Of a DNA stretch of 64,000 nucleotides, positions 47,945 through 58,538 are shown piece by piece. The stretch is from Epiperipatus broadwayi. Lineage: Eukaryota; Onychophora; Udeonychophora; Euonychophora; Peripatidae. Under the pieces are notes generated by a model. The model made no database searches, was not told the origin of the DNA, and worked only from the letters and a program-made list of their open reading frames with translations. Location: assembly GCA_028023455.1 (NCBI GenBank), contig JAQFVV010000013.1, positions 4,590,001-4,654,000 of the forward strand, read 5' to 3'. Position 1 is the stretch's first letter, and each line of letters opens with the position of its first letter. A program made the translations under genes and the position numbers.

Positions 47945-50749
47945 TGTGCCGGTCGAATGTTTATGCTGGTTTAATCTGGTTTGAAATCTAGACGAAAGTA
48001 CCTTGAGACTAATCATATGTGAGATATAAAAATCAAGAATACTATGGACTCTGCACTATTCGTCTATTTTCCAAGTCTAACAACAAATCAACAACATATC
48101 CAAGACATCCATAAAGTATGTTCTCTGCCCGTACTACTAGCATCAAGGGAGAAACAATCGACTAGAACTACCTCTGTGCCTAAAGTTAACATAATGTGCC
48201 AATAGATCAAAATATGAATAAAATACTTCTGCTATGCTTGGATCATCGGAAATTAACCTAATAAATTAATCAAAGGTATCAAGTTGAAAGAAAATGACAA
48301 AAAAAAAAGGACTAATGCTTTTACTTTAAAGAAAGACATACTTTAATAAATGATATAAAAATTGAGGCTTTAATCTCCGCTATTCGCCAGATAACACAAT
48401 CAAATTATTAACTATAAATGAGACGATCTAAGAATTAAATATGATTTTGCAGTATGAATATTGATTTTCCAATTCAAATTATTTTAACAACAAGTAAATT
48501 TGATATTATAATTTGAATGAGCAAGCCTGAATGAATTTTAACATACATTTAATCACGCCTTAACGAAACTCTCCAATAGTACTTCTCAGAGTCCGGCTCC
48601 CAGGAAATTAGTCAGTTTTTAGTGGTGAATGACATAATAAATCATGTTTTAAATTTCTGACAAAGATATTTTCCCCATCCCATTTTTAATAGAACGTTAA
48701 AAACTTAATTTGTTGTCAAATGCGAAAAATTAAATAATTGTGGATACAACTCTACACATTAGTATAGTATTAATGCATGAAGCTAAAAACTAGCCCATAC
48801 GCCATAGGTTTACTGGACATTGAGCATGAAAGCCCAAAAAAGACGGAAAATAATTATGTGTACTCGCATAAAAGATAAATTTCAGGTGAAGGCATGAAAT
48901 GTCAACCAGCCAAGCTCAGCTAGTTAAGCATTTGCGTAAAATTCCTCATTTCCTGGGAAAAGCAAGAAACCATTTATTTAAAAGGGCAGCCGTGATAATC
49001 TTTTCCTGATTAAGCGAATCCGCAAGTAAGATGGAACAGAGCAACTAAATTTGCACCCGACAACAAATCATGACAAGCCAACCTCCCAACACAATATATC
49101 TAAAAAAAAACAATTTTCCCAAGCTAATAATAAAATACCCAAATACGTGCAGCACTAACAGAATTTTCCTTAACACCAAATTCCACCGTAACATGTCACT
49201 ATAATTAAAATGTTTAAATTGATCCTATTTACTAAGCGTTAGATCATCTCGATAAAGCAAGGGTTAAATAAAATATTTTACAAAGCATTTAATCACTACT
49301 TTGTGCTGTGCGCATGATTTAAAATGTTTGATGATTTTTTTTAACAAACAATAATTATCCTTAAGCAGACAAAAGAAAAAATAATATGCTTTATCGAGAA
49401 CGAAATGGCAAAAACAAAAAAAAACAAAACAGGAAACTAACATTAAGACATAAATAGTAATCTATAAATTGGAAATATATTTCAGAATAAATAATCATAC
49501 CGCATAAAGAAACTAAAATAAATATGTCATGCTTATTTGATTTTAGAAAATGAGGAATAGTGAAGGAGAGCATTTAATTATAAAGGATGATCAATTTAAA
49601 TGATATAATATAACATTAGATTTAGATAATTACATAATATAAAATTAATGACTTAACTGTGAATAACAAAAAAAGGTATAGATTTGAAAATAAGAAAAGT
49701 AAAAGTTCGTGAGGAGTTATGATGAAATGTTACCAGCACAGGATTTTAGTCTTTGTCCAATTCCCACAATGGCCTGACTTGACTGTCGGTTGTAGATTCA
49801 TTTGTCCGGACAACATGCTTATTATTTGAAGCATTAGTACGTAACGCATACAGACAGTTCACAGTTCAGTTCCATTTATTTAATCGACATTCTTACAGCA
49901 TTGGATGGATCAAGGCCCCTATGGCAGGCAAAGCTGATAGAACTAGCCGCCATACATGGTCATGTCCGCAAGGTTAAAATAATTTTTGATATTTCGCATA
50001 ATTCAAATCAAATTAAGAATCCTGAACAAGAATCTCCGCAAGAATCTAGGAATCGATCTCAATAAGACTTCTAAGCAAACATATCATAACAAAGGAATAA
50101 TAATCAGAAGACCGAAACAGAGGAATCATAATAAGAAGCTCTTGTCCTTTGTTCTACCCCACCTTTTATACCTTTCCAGCCAACTCTTTACCTATTGTTT
50201 TTTGTATGATTCCATATCTTGATAAGCCCCCACACTCTTTTGTTTCAAAGCAACTTTTTTTACTAAAAATAAACTTTAAGGTTTTACTATCTAATTGTGA
50301 TTTAATTTCGTTTTTTTTTTTATTAAAGAGGCCATATTTAATCGCCTCGAACAGGCTTATCTCAAAATAAATCATATGACGTATTTTTAAATAGAATAAG
50401 ACAAAAATATATCATATTTCTTTTTCTTGTAACAAAATAACGTTTTAGATTCCACAGAATCCTGCATTAATTATACATATATGCTTACAATACATATATG
50501 CTTCTTTAATAAATTATGAAAAAAAAAATTTTATGAACAATTTATATTTTGATTAGATTTACTTTTAATGAATCATTTCAACCTGAATAGCTGATTTCTA
50601 GGATCAATAAACGGACAAAAAAAATACACTTTATATTTCTATTTAATGCAAAACTCTGTTGATACTCTAATATAAACCTAAACCAGGTTTGAAATACCAA
50701 TTGGTTTATATAAGGCTGTGAGGCACTGACTTCCGGATCCATTGCTTCA
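47945..50749 (-). repeat. 3' LTR (2,805 bp) of a minus-strand Gypsy-like element
   Basis: On the minus strand it begins TGAAGCAATGGATCCGG (at 50749) and ends CATTCGACCGGCACA (at 47945), giving TG...CA ends. It is about 93-95 percent identical by eye to 58539-61368 along its whole length. The flanking bases do not form a direct duplication, so it is not a simple solo LTR. Confidence 0.8.
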
Positions 50750-50953
50750 TTTCCCAATAGTTAGTGAGGAAAATAAAGTTTAAAAAAAAAAAAATGCAGT
50801 TGCTTCAGGTCAGAGATAAAAAAAATGTGCCAATAAATTCACGCTTAACTTCTAATTTACTGCAAAAATTAATGCATTTTTTGTTGCTAATACTATGGTT
50901 TTTAAGTTCTCCCCTACCTTTACTGTTCCCTGTCTATCAACTTGTTACTACAT

Positions 50954-52066
50954 TTACCTTCTGAATTTTCCGGGATCAGGTGGCATGTAATGCTTTGTGT
51001 TCCTTGACTGAGTCATAACCTTGTTATCCTGATGTTCACTGAGATTTCCATAATCAATTGCTGTCAGTAAATGCATCATACCACCAACATCCTCCACTTG
51101 ACTGCCTAATATTATTTTCTGTATCCATAGTGGATGCCGTATCATTCTTATCATCTGTCTCTCAGACTACTTAAATGCATTCAGAGCCTTTATCTTATTC
51201 ACTTGTCTCAAGAAGAATTGTGCATATGTTTCCTGATGGTTGCCTTGATATTTCTCATGCATTATTGAATATACCAATTCCTCTTGATGCTCTTTGGTCC
51301 AAAACATTACAGCACTTTCATACTTAAGAAATGTTGTTGGTTGATTAGACAATGCATTCCACCAGTCTCTAGCAGCTGCTTTCAAAAAAATGTTGGGAGA
51401 AACCCCTTTTTCTTCTTCACTCATCCTTTGAAACTGAAAAAGTTACTTCAAACTATCCAAGTGCTGACTTGGATTTCCATCAGGTTCCCCTTCTAAAGCA
51501 TTGTATCTGAATGAATTTTGCCACAGGTGAAGTTATTGGATTGATTATTACAGGACTCATGATTTGATTCTCTTGGCATGTCTGAATGGGATTCAAAGTT
51601 TGTAGAGTCTGTGTCCTCTTAGTATCCTCCTTTACTGGCCAACTTTTTTCTTCTACTCTTCCTTTTTCTGATTGTGTGGTCAAATCTAGGTACTGAGGAT
51701 CTTTAAGTGGTTTATTTCTGACTGTAGTTTACACATAAGTGTCATATTGTCCTTGCATCATCATTTGGTCCTGCAAATCAAATTGTCTGTCACAATTTGG
51801 TGATAATTCTATCTCTCTATCCTGTTTTTGAAGGCATTCAATATTTCTTTCTAGGTGGTTTAGCCTTATTCTAGTGTCTCTCATGAACTCATGCCACCTG
51901 GTCATCATCATTTGTCTTTTTTCTCAAAGTTCTTTGATTATTGCTGTAATGTTATCTTCTTGGTGATCATGACTTTGTGCTGCATCTTAGGAAGATTAAA
52001 CAGTACTTCCTTGCTGGCTTGATCTGAACTTTGTCCTAAGTCTTCTTCTTTTGTCACTACATCCAT
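50954..52066 (-). pseudogene. Gypsy-type gag (capsid) remnant
   Basis: ATG at 52066-52064 opens MDVVTKEEDLGQSS. After a frameshift come a Gln-rich segment (51911-51729, RIRLNHLERNIECLQKQD, a possible coiled coil) and TTQSEKGRVEEKSWPVKED (51683 leftward). A further frameshift leads to 51424-51167: NIFLKAAARDWWNALSNQP, the conserved F-L-x-x-A-A-R-D-W-W capsid motif of Ty3/Gypsy gag, then YAQFFLRQVNKIKAL. 51154-50954 continues with IRMIRHPLWIQKIILGSQ. At least three frame breaks make it non-functional. No zinc knuckle follows; the 3' LTR begins about 200 bp further on. Confidence 0.75.
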
Positions 52067-53912
52067 TTTGGCCTATGCTGGCTATTTTGGTATACTTTAG
52101 CAACGTGTTATCTATTGCTTACTTGTAGTACCATGATAGCTTGCCTTTTTATACAAAACCTTTCTATCTATGATAAATAAAAGACTAAACAAAAATAATT
52201 ACTTCCAAAACAAATGCTTAGCTACGAGCTATATGATTGTCTCTAGTCTATAACCTTTCAAGTAAAAAATGTTTTTTTTCCCCCAGAAATAAAATCCGTA
52301 AAGTAAAACTACTATTTTTATCTAACTCTTTTCTTTTTCTCTATATTGTCATTTATAACTCTGCCTACCATCCAAGGTCCCTTATTTAAAATGCCCAACC
52401 ATGTCGATTTGCCACATGGAAAATCTGCCGTCTGTATCTATTTTATCGATTCTATATATATATAACTCCTCACTTTACTTCTTTTTTTTAATACTCTTGC
52501 TGTCAAACAAATTAACTTACTGATTGTCGTGTTTGTGCTTGTCACAAGATACTCTATACCCAAAAATAATACAAATTTTACAGCTTGACCCGGTTTTTCT
52601 CTGATATCTGAAACAACCAAAATGCATATAATAATAGTTCACTTTACATTAATACAAACATTTTGATATATATAAAAGTATGGGCAAAAATGTACATTTA
52701 TCTTTGTTTACATTATTTTTGCCTCACAAAGTACACATTTGTTGTTTATGATCACCCTTTATAATCATGGTTTGATTTAATTACTCTAACATGATATGGA
52801 TGAATGCATTTGTTGACAAAATTTATATGATGGAAGGGCGCCAGCCAACAAGGTAACAGCTATACAAACTTTTTTTATTATTATTACTAGATAATGATCC
52901 AATCACACACATTAACAAGGTTTATGTTGTAGAAAATTCAAACTAATTAAAATTTATTCTACACTGACTTTCACTTATCTTGATGAATTCATTCCTCATA
53001 TTGATTATTCAAAGCAAAGAAATTTTACAAAAAATATGCATGCCTAAGTAAATACTATATTTGTCATGGTTTGAAGTCTTTTTAATATTAGGACCTATAA
53101 AGACCAAGGAAGGTAAGATGCATGACATGGAATTGAAACCAGCTACCATTTTGGTCATGATAAACTAATTTTGGACAGCCGAAGTACGATTAGCAAATAA
53201 AAATACCATGATAATCCCAGCTCTGAATGATTAACCTGGGATCGAAACCAATTACTATTTTGGCCACAACAACGAAGCAAGTTATACAATTATCACACAA
53301 TTTTAAACAGAACAAACATAAGGAAACCAAAAACGGTTCAAAACATTTACATAAAAATGGGTTTTACCGAACTATAACTAAATGCATAAAATATATACCC
53401 ATAAATATGAATATGTTTCTTACTAAATAACCATATATATAACTACATATGCATACACAAACAGATATAGATATATAAATATTTTAACATGTACATGAAT
53501 TCATTGACTGAAAACATCATTATATTGCAGACCGCATACTCCTATTCTTTCAGCCTAGTAGGCAACTGTCGCTAATATAACGTAAAAATATGATTGAATA
53601 CATATATCTATTCTTTCAGGTTACTAAACAATCTCAAATTGCACATGTAAGGGTCTTCACCTAACGGTTATTCTAAGGGTCTTTACCTAACAGTTACTAA
53701 ATTTAATTGATTCCACAACATATACTCTGGCTGAAAAAAAAAACTTAACTTGGCTGACATTTATATTTACTATTAAAACACATTTTATATGATATGTTTA
53801 TATTAAGAAAAATACACATGCATATTTACTTGTTCTCAACTTGAAAGGTATCTTTGTTATTTCAAAAAAAAGACTTATAACTTAATTTTTACTCTTTTAC
53901 TTACATATATAT
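52067..53912. other. Leader or insertion sequence, with a possible SINE-like repeat
   Basis: No gene recognised. At about 53115-53160 and 53235-53280 a block is repeated (GGAATTGAAACCAGCTACCA / GGATCGAAACCAATTACTA, then TTTTGG). On the minus strand GGTTTCGATCCC resembles a Pol III B box, so a tRNA-derived SINE is possible. Near 53640-53700 AAGGGTCTTCACCTAACGG occurs twice. Confidence 0.35.
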
Positions 53913-56560
53913 TGTACCGGTCAGAATTGTATGCTCATCTAACAAGAGCTAGCATCTAGGCAAAAGTACCTTGAGTCCAATCATATGCAAGATACATAAG
54001 TCAGGAATAATCATGAACTCTGCCCTATTGCCTAATTTCCAAATCTATAACATTATGAACAACATTTCTGATGATAACAAATGAAATTTTATAATTCCTG
54101 TCCCGGAGCGACAGCAGAAAAACAAAAGATCTATAGGAAAATTGGTTAACCTGACCTGTAAACCCCCTCCCTTCCCAATAAGATGAGCTACCTTATAACT
54201 ACCTTACTATTTGCTACGAATCATTCACAAATATCATAGACTAGCTTAAGGGCAAGTGGACTCTATCATATATGATGCAATACAATTGCAGATATGCACG
54301 CATGAAAGAAAAAATATGATCAACGAATAACTTATTAAATTGTTAATTTATTTATATTAATATAATTGGTTAGAATTTTGGGTAAACAAATATAGAGAAT
54401 ATACAAAAAAATACTACGAGTCTATTTACACATATTTAATACTATCTGGGTTTCACCTAATTATCGGTAGTGATTTGCGCATTCCATAAATGACACATTG
54501 CAGCATAGATTAATGATTAACGAATACGCAAATACCAGGCACAAATATGAATAAAATCAATAAATAATCAAAACAATGCGGCTTAATATGCTAATGAAAG
54601 ATATCAAATTTACAAGGCTTTTAATCTGAATGCCATGATCTATTTAATAAAAACAAATGATCTGACGAATTTCAAATGAATGTAATTTGGTTTTATTACA
54701 GTTTATCATAACGGCAAATTAAAATATATTATAAATTACAAAGTGTATACAATCTTTAACGATTTTCATTAATGATTTAAGAAGAAACATTTATTTGCGC
54801 ATTTGGTTACATTACTAGATTTTGATAGGATTTACTGAAAGTTATTTCTCAGCGCATCTAAAGATCGTTTAATGAGAGGGTGGATAGCTTAAATAAGCTT
54901 TAAAACATGACATTTCTAACCTATAAAATATAAATGAAAAATTGGGATGGTTTATAAAATCATAGCATTACGACTTATAGACTAATAATGGGGAATGTAA
55001 AATATTAATAACTGCGATACTGACCGATATGATAATGCCAGAAAGGACGAGAAGCTTCATCAACTTAAACGAACATAAAAGCTCATCTGCACTTATGACA
55101 GATGGCATCTGAAGAAATGGTTGGTAGGGATTGCATGGTTTTGGGGTTCTCTGATGTTATCCAGCCTAGCTACAACCTGACACAACCCATGGAGTCAGTG
55201 CTTCCAAACTTCTTTAAGAAATGTGCCTTATGAAATAATCCGGAATCGCCGGGTAGTTTGACAAAGCAAGATATGTTATAATGTTATCAAGGGCAAGCAG
55301 CGCTAATAAGTTTCAGATCTGAAATGACACTGATGTATTAAGGCCCTCGTAAATAATAAAATCTGGCATAATGACATGATACAGTTTAAAACATCCTTAA
55401 TGGTACGTAATTGACCTTAAATATTGGTTACAAAATCAAACATAAAGAGGAAGAATATGTAGTTCCCATCATTAAACAAATATCAATACGCTTGACAAGT
55501 TTAAAATTAAATTAAAATCATCATGTTAGATGGGTGATAAGCAAAATGATAGATTACAAGCACAGGTAAGGTCACAAAGCCTTACTTTACTCAATATTAA
55601 AATTAATTAAATCAATAGTGTTAAGATAATAGTAAATTGATATCTTTAAATATGGCAACGGATAGTATGCCATGAAATGAATAGAACAATTCAGTAACGT
55701 TATTCAATCAAGAAAACTTTGAAGCTAGGTAAGAAAGCTTACATTTAATTATTTAAGATTCCATAATGGCGGAATAAAAAATTAAGACAAGATCAGTTCG
55801 CTAGATTGAATTATTAACATATTAAATAATATATATTCAAACATAAAATAAAGTTAAAAGTTTGCTGCATTTAAAATAATAAGATAGCAAGAGTGAAACC
55901 CAGCAAGTACGTTTAAAAAATAAAATTATAGATTCATGCATTAAAGAAAGTCATTATTTTAGGAAATTAATAATAATCGGCACTACATCGCCAATTATGA
56001 AATACACATTTACATTTTAAGTAATATAAAAAATACATAGATGGAGGTTTTAAAGTTACATTTTAAATAAAATAAAAAGCACATAGATGGAGATTTTAAA
56101 ATTACATTTTAAAGACATTAAAAAGCACATAGATGGAGGTTTTAAAGTTCATATTTGCGGCAGAGGATTACCTTCGGTTGTTTGAAGACTTGGCGGCTGT
56201 ATACGCGTATAGGAAGATAATTTGAAAAATAAAGTCAGCAAGGTAGATTTTTGGAAAAATAATGGCTGGCATCTTTTCAGAGTTAGTTTAAGAGTTCATT
56301 TAAACAGTCTTTAAGTGGTGATGGCATGGGAGTATAGTGGCATGAAGCTGATCTTGGAAAGATCAGGAAAGCAAATTTCTCCCTCTACTCATGAGCCATA
56401 TTTTAAAATTTGAGTGACGCAGGTTCGTCCTGCAACATCTTCTGAAAATAAACAGCAGAGTGTTTAACATAGAAAATTGGGCTGTATTTATACCACTGAA
56501 ACCTGCTAGAACTTTCTATTTGCCTGCCGCAGGCAAGACCCGGATGTGCATTAATGGTCA
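53913..56560 (-). repeat. Third, divergent LTR-like copy
   Basis: The left end TGTACCGGTCAGAATTG and the next 170 bp are about 70-75 percent similar to the ends of the two 2.8-kb LTRs (shared ATCTAGGCAAAAGTACCTTG, AACTCTGCCCTATTG). The right end (CCCGGATGTGCATTAATGGTCA) resembles the LTR start more loosely. The middle is not obviously alignable by eye. Probably a related LTR subfamily. No primer-binding site follows it on the minus strand. Confidence 0.5.
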
Positions 56561-56755
56561 ACTGTTATATATTTTTAAAAGATGACGAGGAGATAAGTTC
56601 AAGAGAGTATTGTTTCAATCCATTTCGAGTTGGAAATAGATTCAAGAGATATATTTTCCATTAATGGAAATCTTTTAAAATAAATCTTTACATAAGACAT
56701 TTTAAATTTAAACAAGGCACGTTCTTTTGTTTGTAACTGTCAGGTTTTAATTACT

Positions 56756-56763
56756 CTCTAGAA
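56756..56763. repeat. hAT target-site duplication, left
   Basis: CTCTAGAA, repeated at 57162-57169. It fits the hAT consensus nTCTAGAn exactly. Confidence 0.85.
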
Positions 56764-57161
56764 CAGGGGTGCCCAACCTTTGTGCACTTAAGAGCACATT
56801 CTATAATACCGGCTAGATGGCGGGCACCATTTATTTTTTCAACCAGGTGGCGGGCATCATTTATTTTTCCAATGTAAATTTATAGTTGGATATTGTTAAT
56901 AATACACATAATGTACAAAAAAATATTTATTTCAAAAATAAAGTTTTAACATATAATTAATGTTTATATTTTTACGCTGTAAAAGTATAGTATGCCCTAC
57001 AATTTGATTATAATATAATACAATAATTTATAAGAAATTTTAAAAATTAAATTTATTTGTATCAGATAAATAATTTTTTATCGTGTTCGGCTAGTGGCGG
57101 GCACACGTAAAAAAGTCTGCGGGGGCCATGGTGCCTGCAGGCATAGGGTTGGGGATCCCTG
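56764..57161. mobile_element. hAT-family MITE, 398 bp
   Basis: Ends CAGGGGTGCCCAACC (left) and GGTTGGGGATCCCTG (right) form a 15-bp imperfect terminal inverted repeat of hAT type (CAGNG start), and the 8-bp duplication CTCTAGAA lies on both sides. Subterminal repeats GGCGGGCACCATTTATTTTT and GGCGGGCATCATTTATTTTT occur at the left, and GTGGCGGGCAC recurs near the right. There is no coding capacity, so it depends on an autonomous hAT transposase elsewhere. Confidence 0.9.
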
Positions 57162-57169
57162 CTCTAGAA
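57162..57169. repeat. hAT target-site duplication, right
   Basis: CTCTAGAA, see 56756-56763. Confidence 0.85.
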
Positions 57170-58100
57170 CTTTCTCTGGTATTATGTCAGTCCAAATAAA
57201 ATAATACACGAATAAAAAATAAAATAAAAACAAAATGAAACATATTTAATAAAATATAATTATACCATTTATCTGTCACACATACACACACATGCACGGC
57301 TATTTACAGAGATGGAAATGTAAATATTTCAGAATGAAATCAGTATTATTTAATCAAAATAATGCTTAATTAACAAGAGGGGGGGAATAATCGTGTGCAT
57401 GTGTAGCTGCACTCCCTAGTGATTTACTAGTACAAAACCGAGTTTGAACCTCTGTTTGAAAGTTCCTAATATCACCAGACAGTGAAACAAAATATGTACA
57501 ACAGATTTGACTGCTTCAATATCTATGATTTTTACGAGGAAAAGGAAATGCAAAATATTAGAGTGAAAAATTTTTTTTCGCATATATTACGTCTATTCAT
57601 TACAAGAAAAATGCAGAAAGAGGGGGAAAAAATCTACTTGCTGACACTGTTGTATGACATGTTTCTGTTTGAAAACATTTACCTTGTTATACTACTGACT
57701 AAGATCTACAAACATTTATATTAAAACCAGATAAAAAATTCTAATACATATTTGTAATTTTACAATATGATCTCCGCCATTGTACTCCATCTTTAGACTA
57801 TTCTAAATGCTAATTTTGCCCCGGCTGAAACAGACTCGCAAAAAATATACCAATTGCCAGTGTTTAAGTACTTTTTAATTCAAAAAATATGGCGAGTAAA
57901 AAAAATTTTAAGGGTGGGTGGGTATTTACTTGAGACTTCCGCCCACGTCAAGGCTATATACTTTAGCAGAAAAAAAAAGATGGAAGACAAGAGAAAAAAC
58001 CATAATAATCAGGAAAAAAATTGCATATACCCTAACATATTTTATTCTCTTTATATATTTATTTGCAAACACAATTAATCATTAAGATGATAAATTTCTT
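57170..58100. other. Element leader region, no recognised gene
   Basis: The small plus-strand open frames (57482-57724, 57854-58078) are Lys/Tyr/Ile-rich and show no family signature. A somewhat CpG-richer patch lies at 57770-57960. Confidence 0.4.
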
Positions 58101-58111
58101 TTGAAAGATTT

Positions 58112-58538
58112 ACCCACGATGGCAACTAAACTCAGTGAAAAAAACAACATTTTATACCTATATTAAATTCTTTAATTTGGACGCGCTAAAAATACTCGAT
58201 AAATCCATCTCTGAAGGTGATCATTTATTGAAAAATTCAACCCGCGTTAGTGACCAAAACTTGGAAGAAAAAATTTATATATATATTGACATATCTTTAT
58301 ATATATATATATTCTACAAACAAACTCTCGGGGTGTTAATTTTTTTTTTTTTTCAAAAATAAAATTCATTTCACATTAGCAACAAAACTCGGGAAAAAAA
58401 TTATACATACATTGACACATCTTTCTTTTTTATTACTATTATATTTGACAATAAACTCTCGGTGTTAATTTTTCTTTTTTTAAAAAAAAAAGAAATTTCT
58501 CCCATGTTGGCGCCAAAGCTCGGGCAAAAAAAATCTAC
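58112..58538 (-). repeat. Four tandem copies (about 130 bp) of the primer-binding-site region
   Basis: Related blocks begin near 58112, 58241, 58370 and 58500: plus-strand ACCCACGATGGCAACTAAAC, ACCCGCGTTAGTGACCAAAA, TTCACATTAGCAACAAAACT and TCCCATGTTGGCGCCAAAGC. Each is followed by a TCGG-like bit and an A-run, and between units AAACTCTCGG...TGTTAATTTTT recurs. Only the copy next to the LTR keeps a good primer-binding site. Confidence 0.7.
58498..58515 (-). promoter_or_regulatory. Primer-binding site, lysine-tRNA type
   Basis: Minus strand TGGCGCCAACATGGGAGA, 23 bases after the end of the 5' LTR. TGGCGCC is the complement of the usual 3' end of tRNA-Lys. This sets the element's orientation as minus. 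Confidence 0.65.

Noticed and set aside
47945-50749. Independent solo LTR
   Set aside because: No direct duplication flanks it, and the partner LTR with primer-binding site lies at the matching orientation to the right.
57850-57960. Candidate first exon of the nitrobindin-like gene (AA|GTAAAT donor on the minus strand near 57930)
   Set aside because: No in-frame ATG in a plausible context and no domain similarity; it lies within retroelement sequence.
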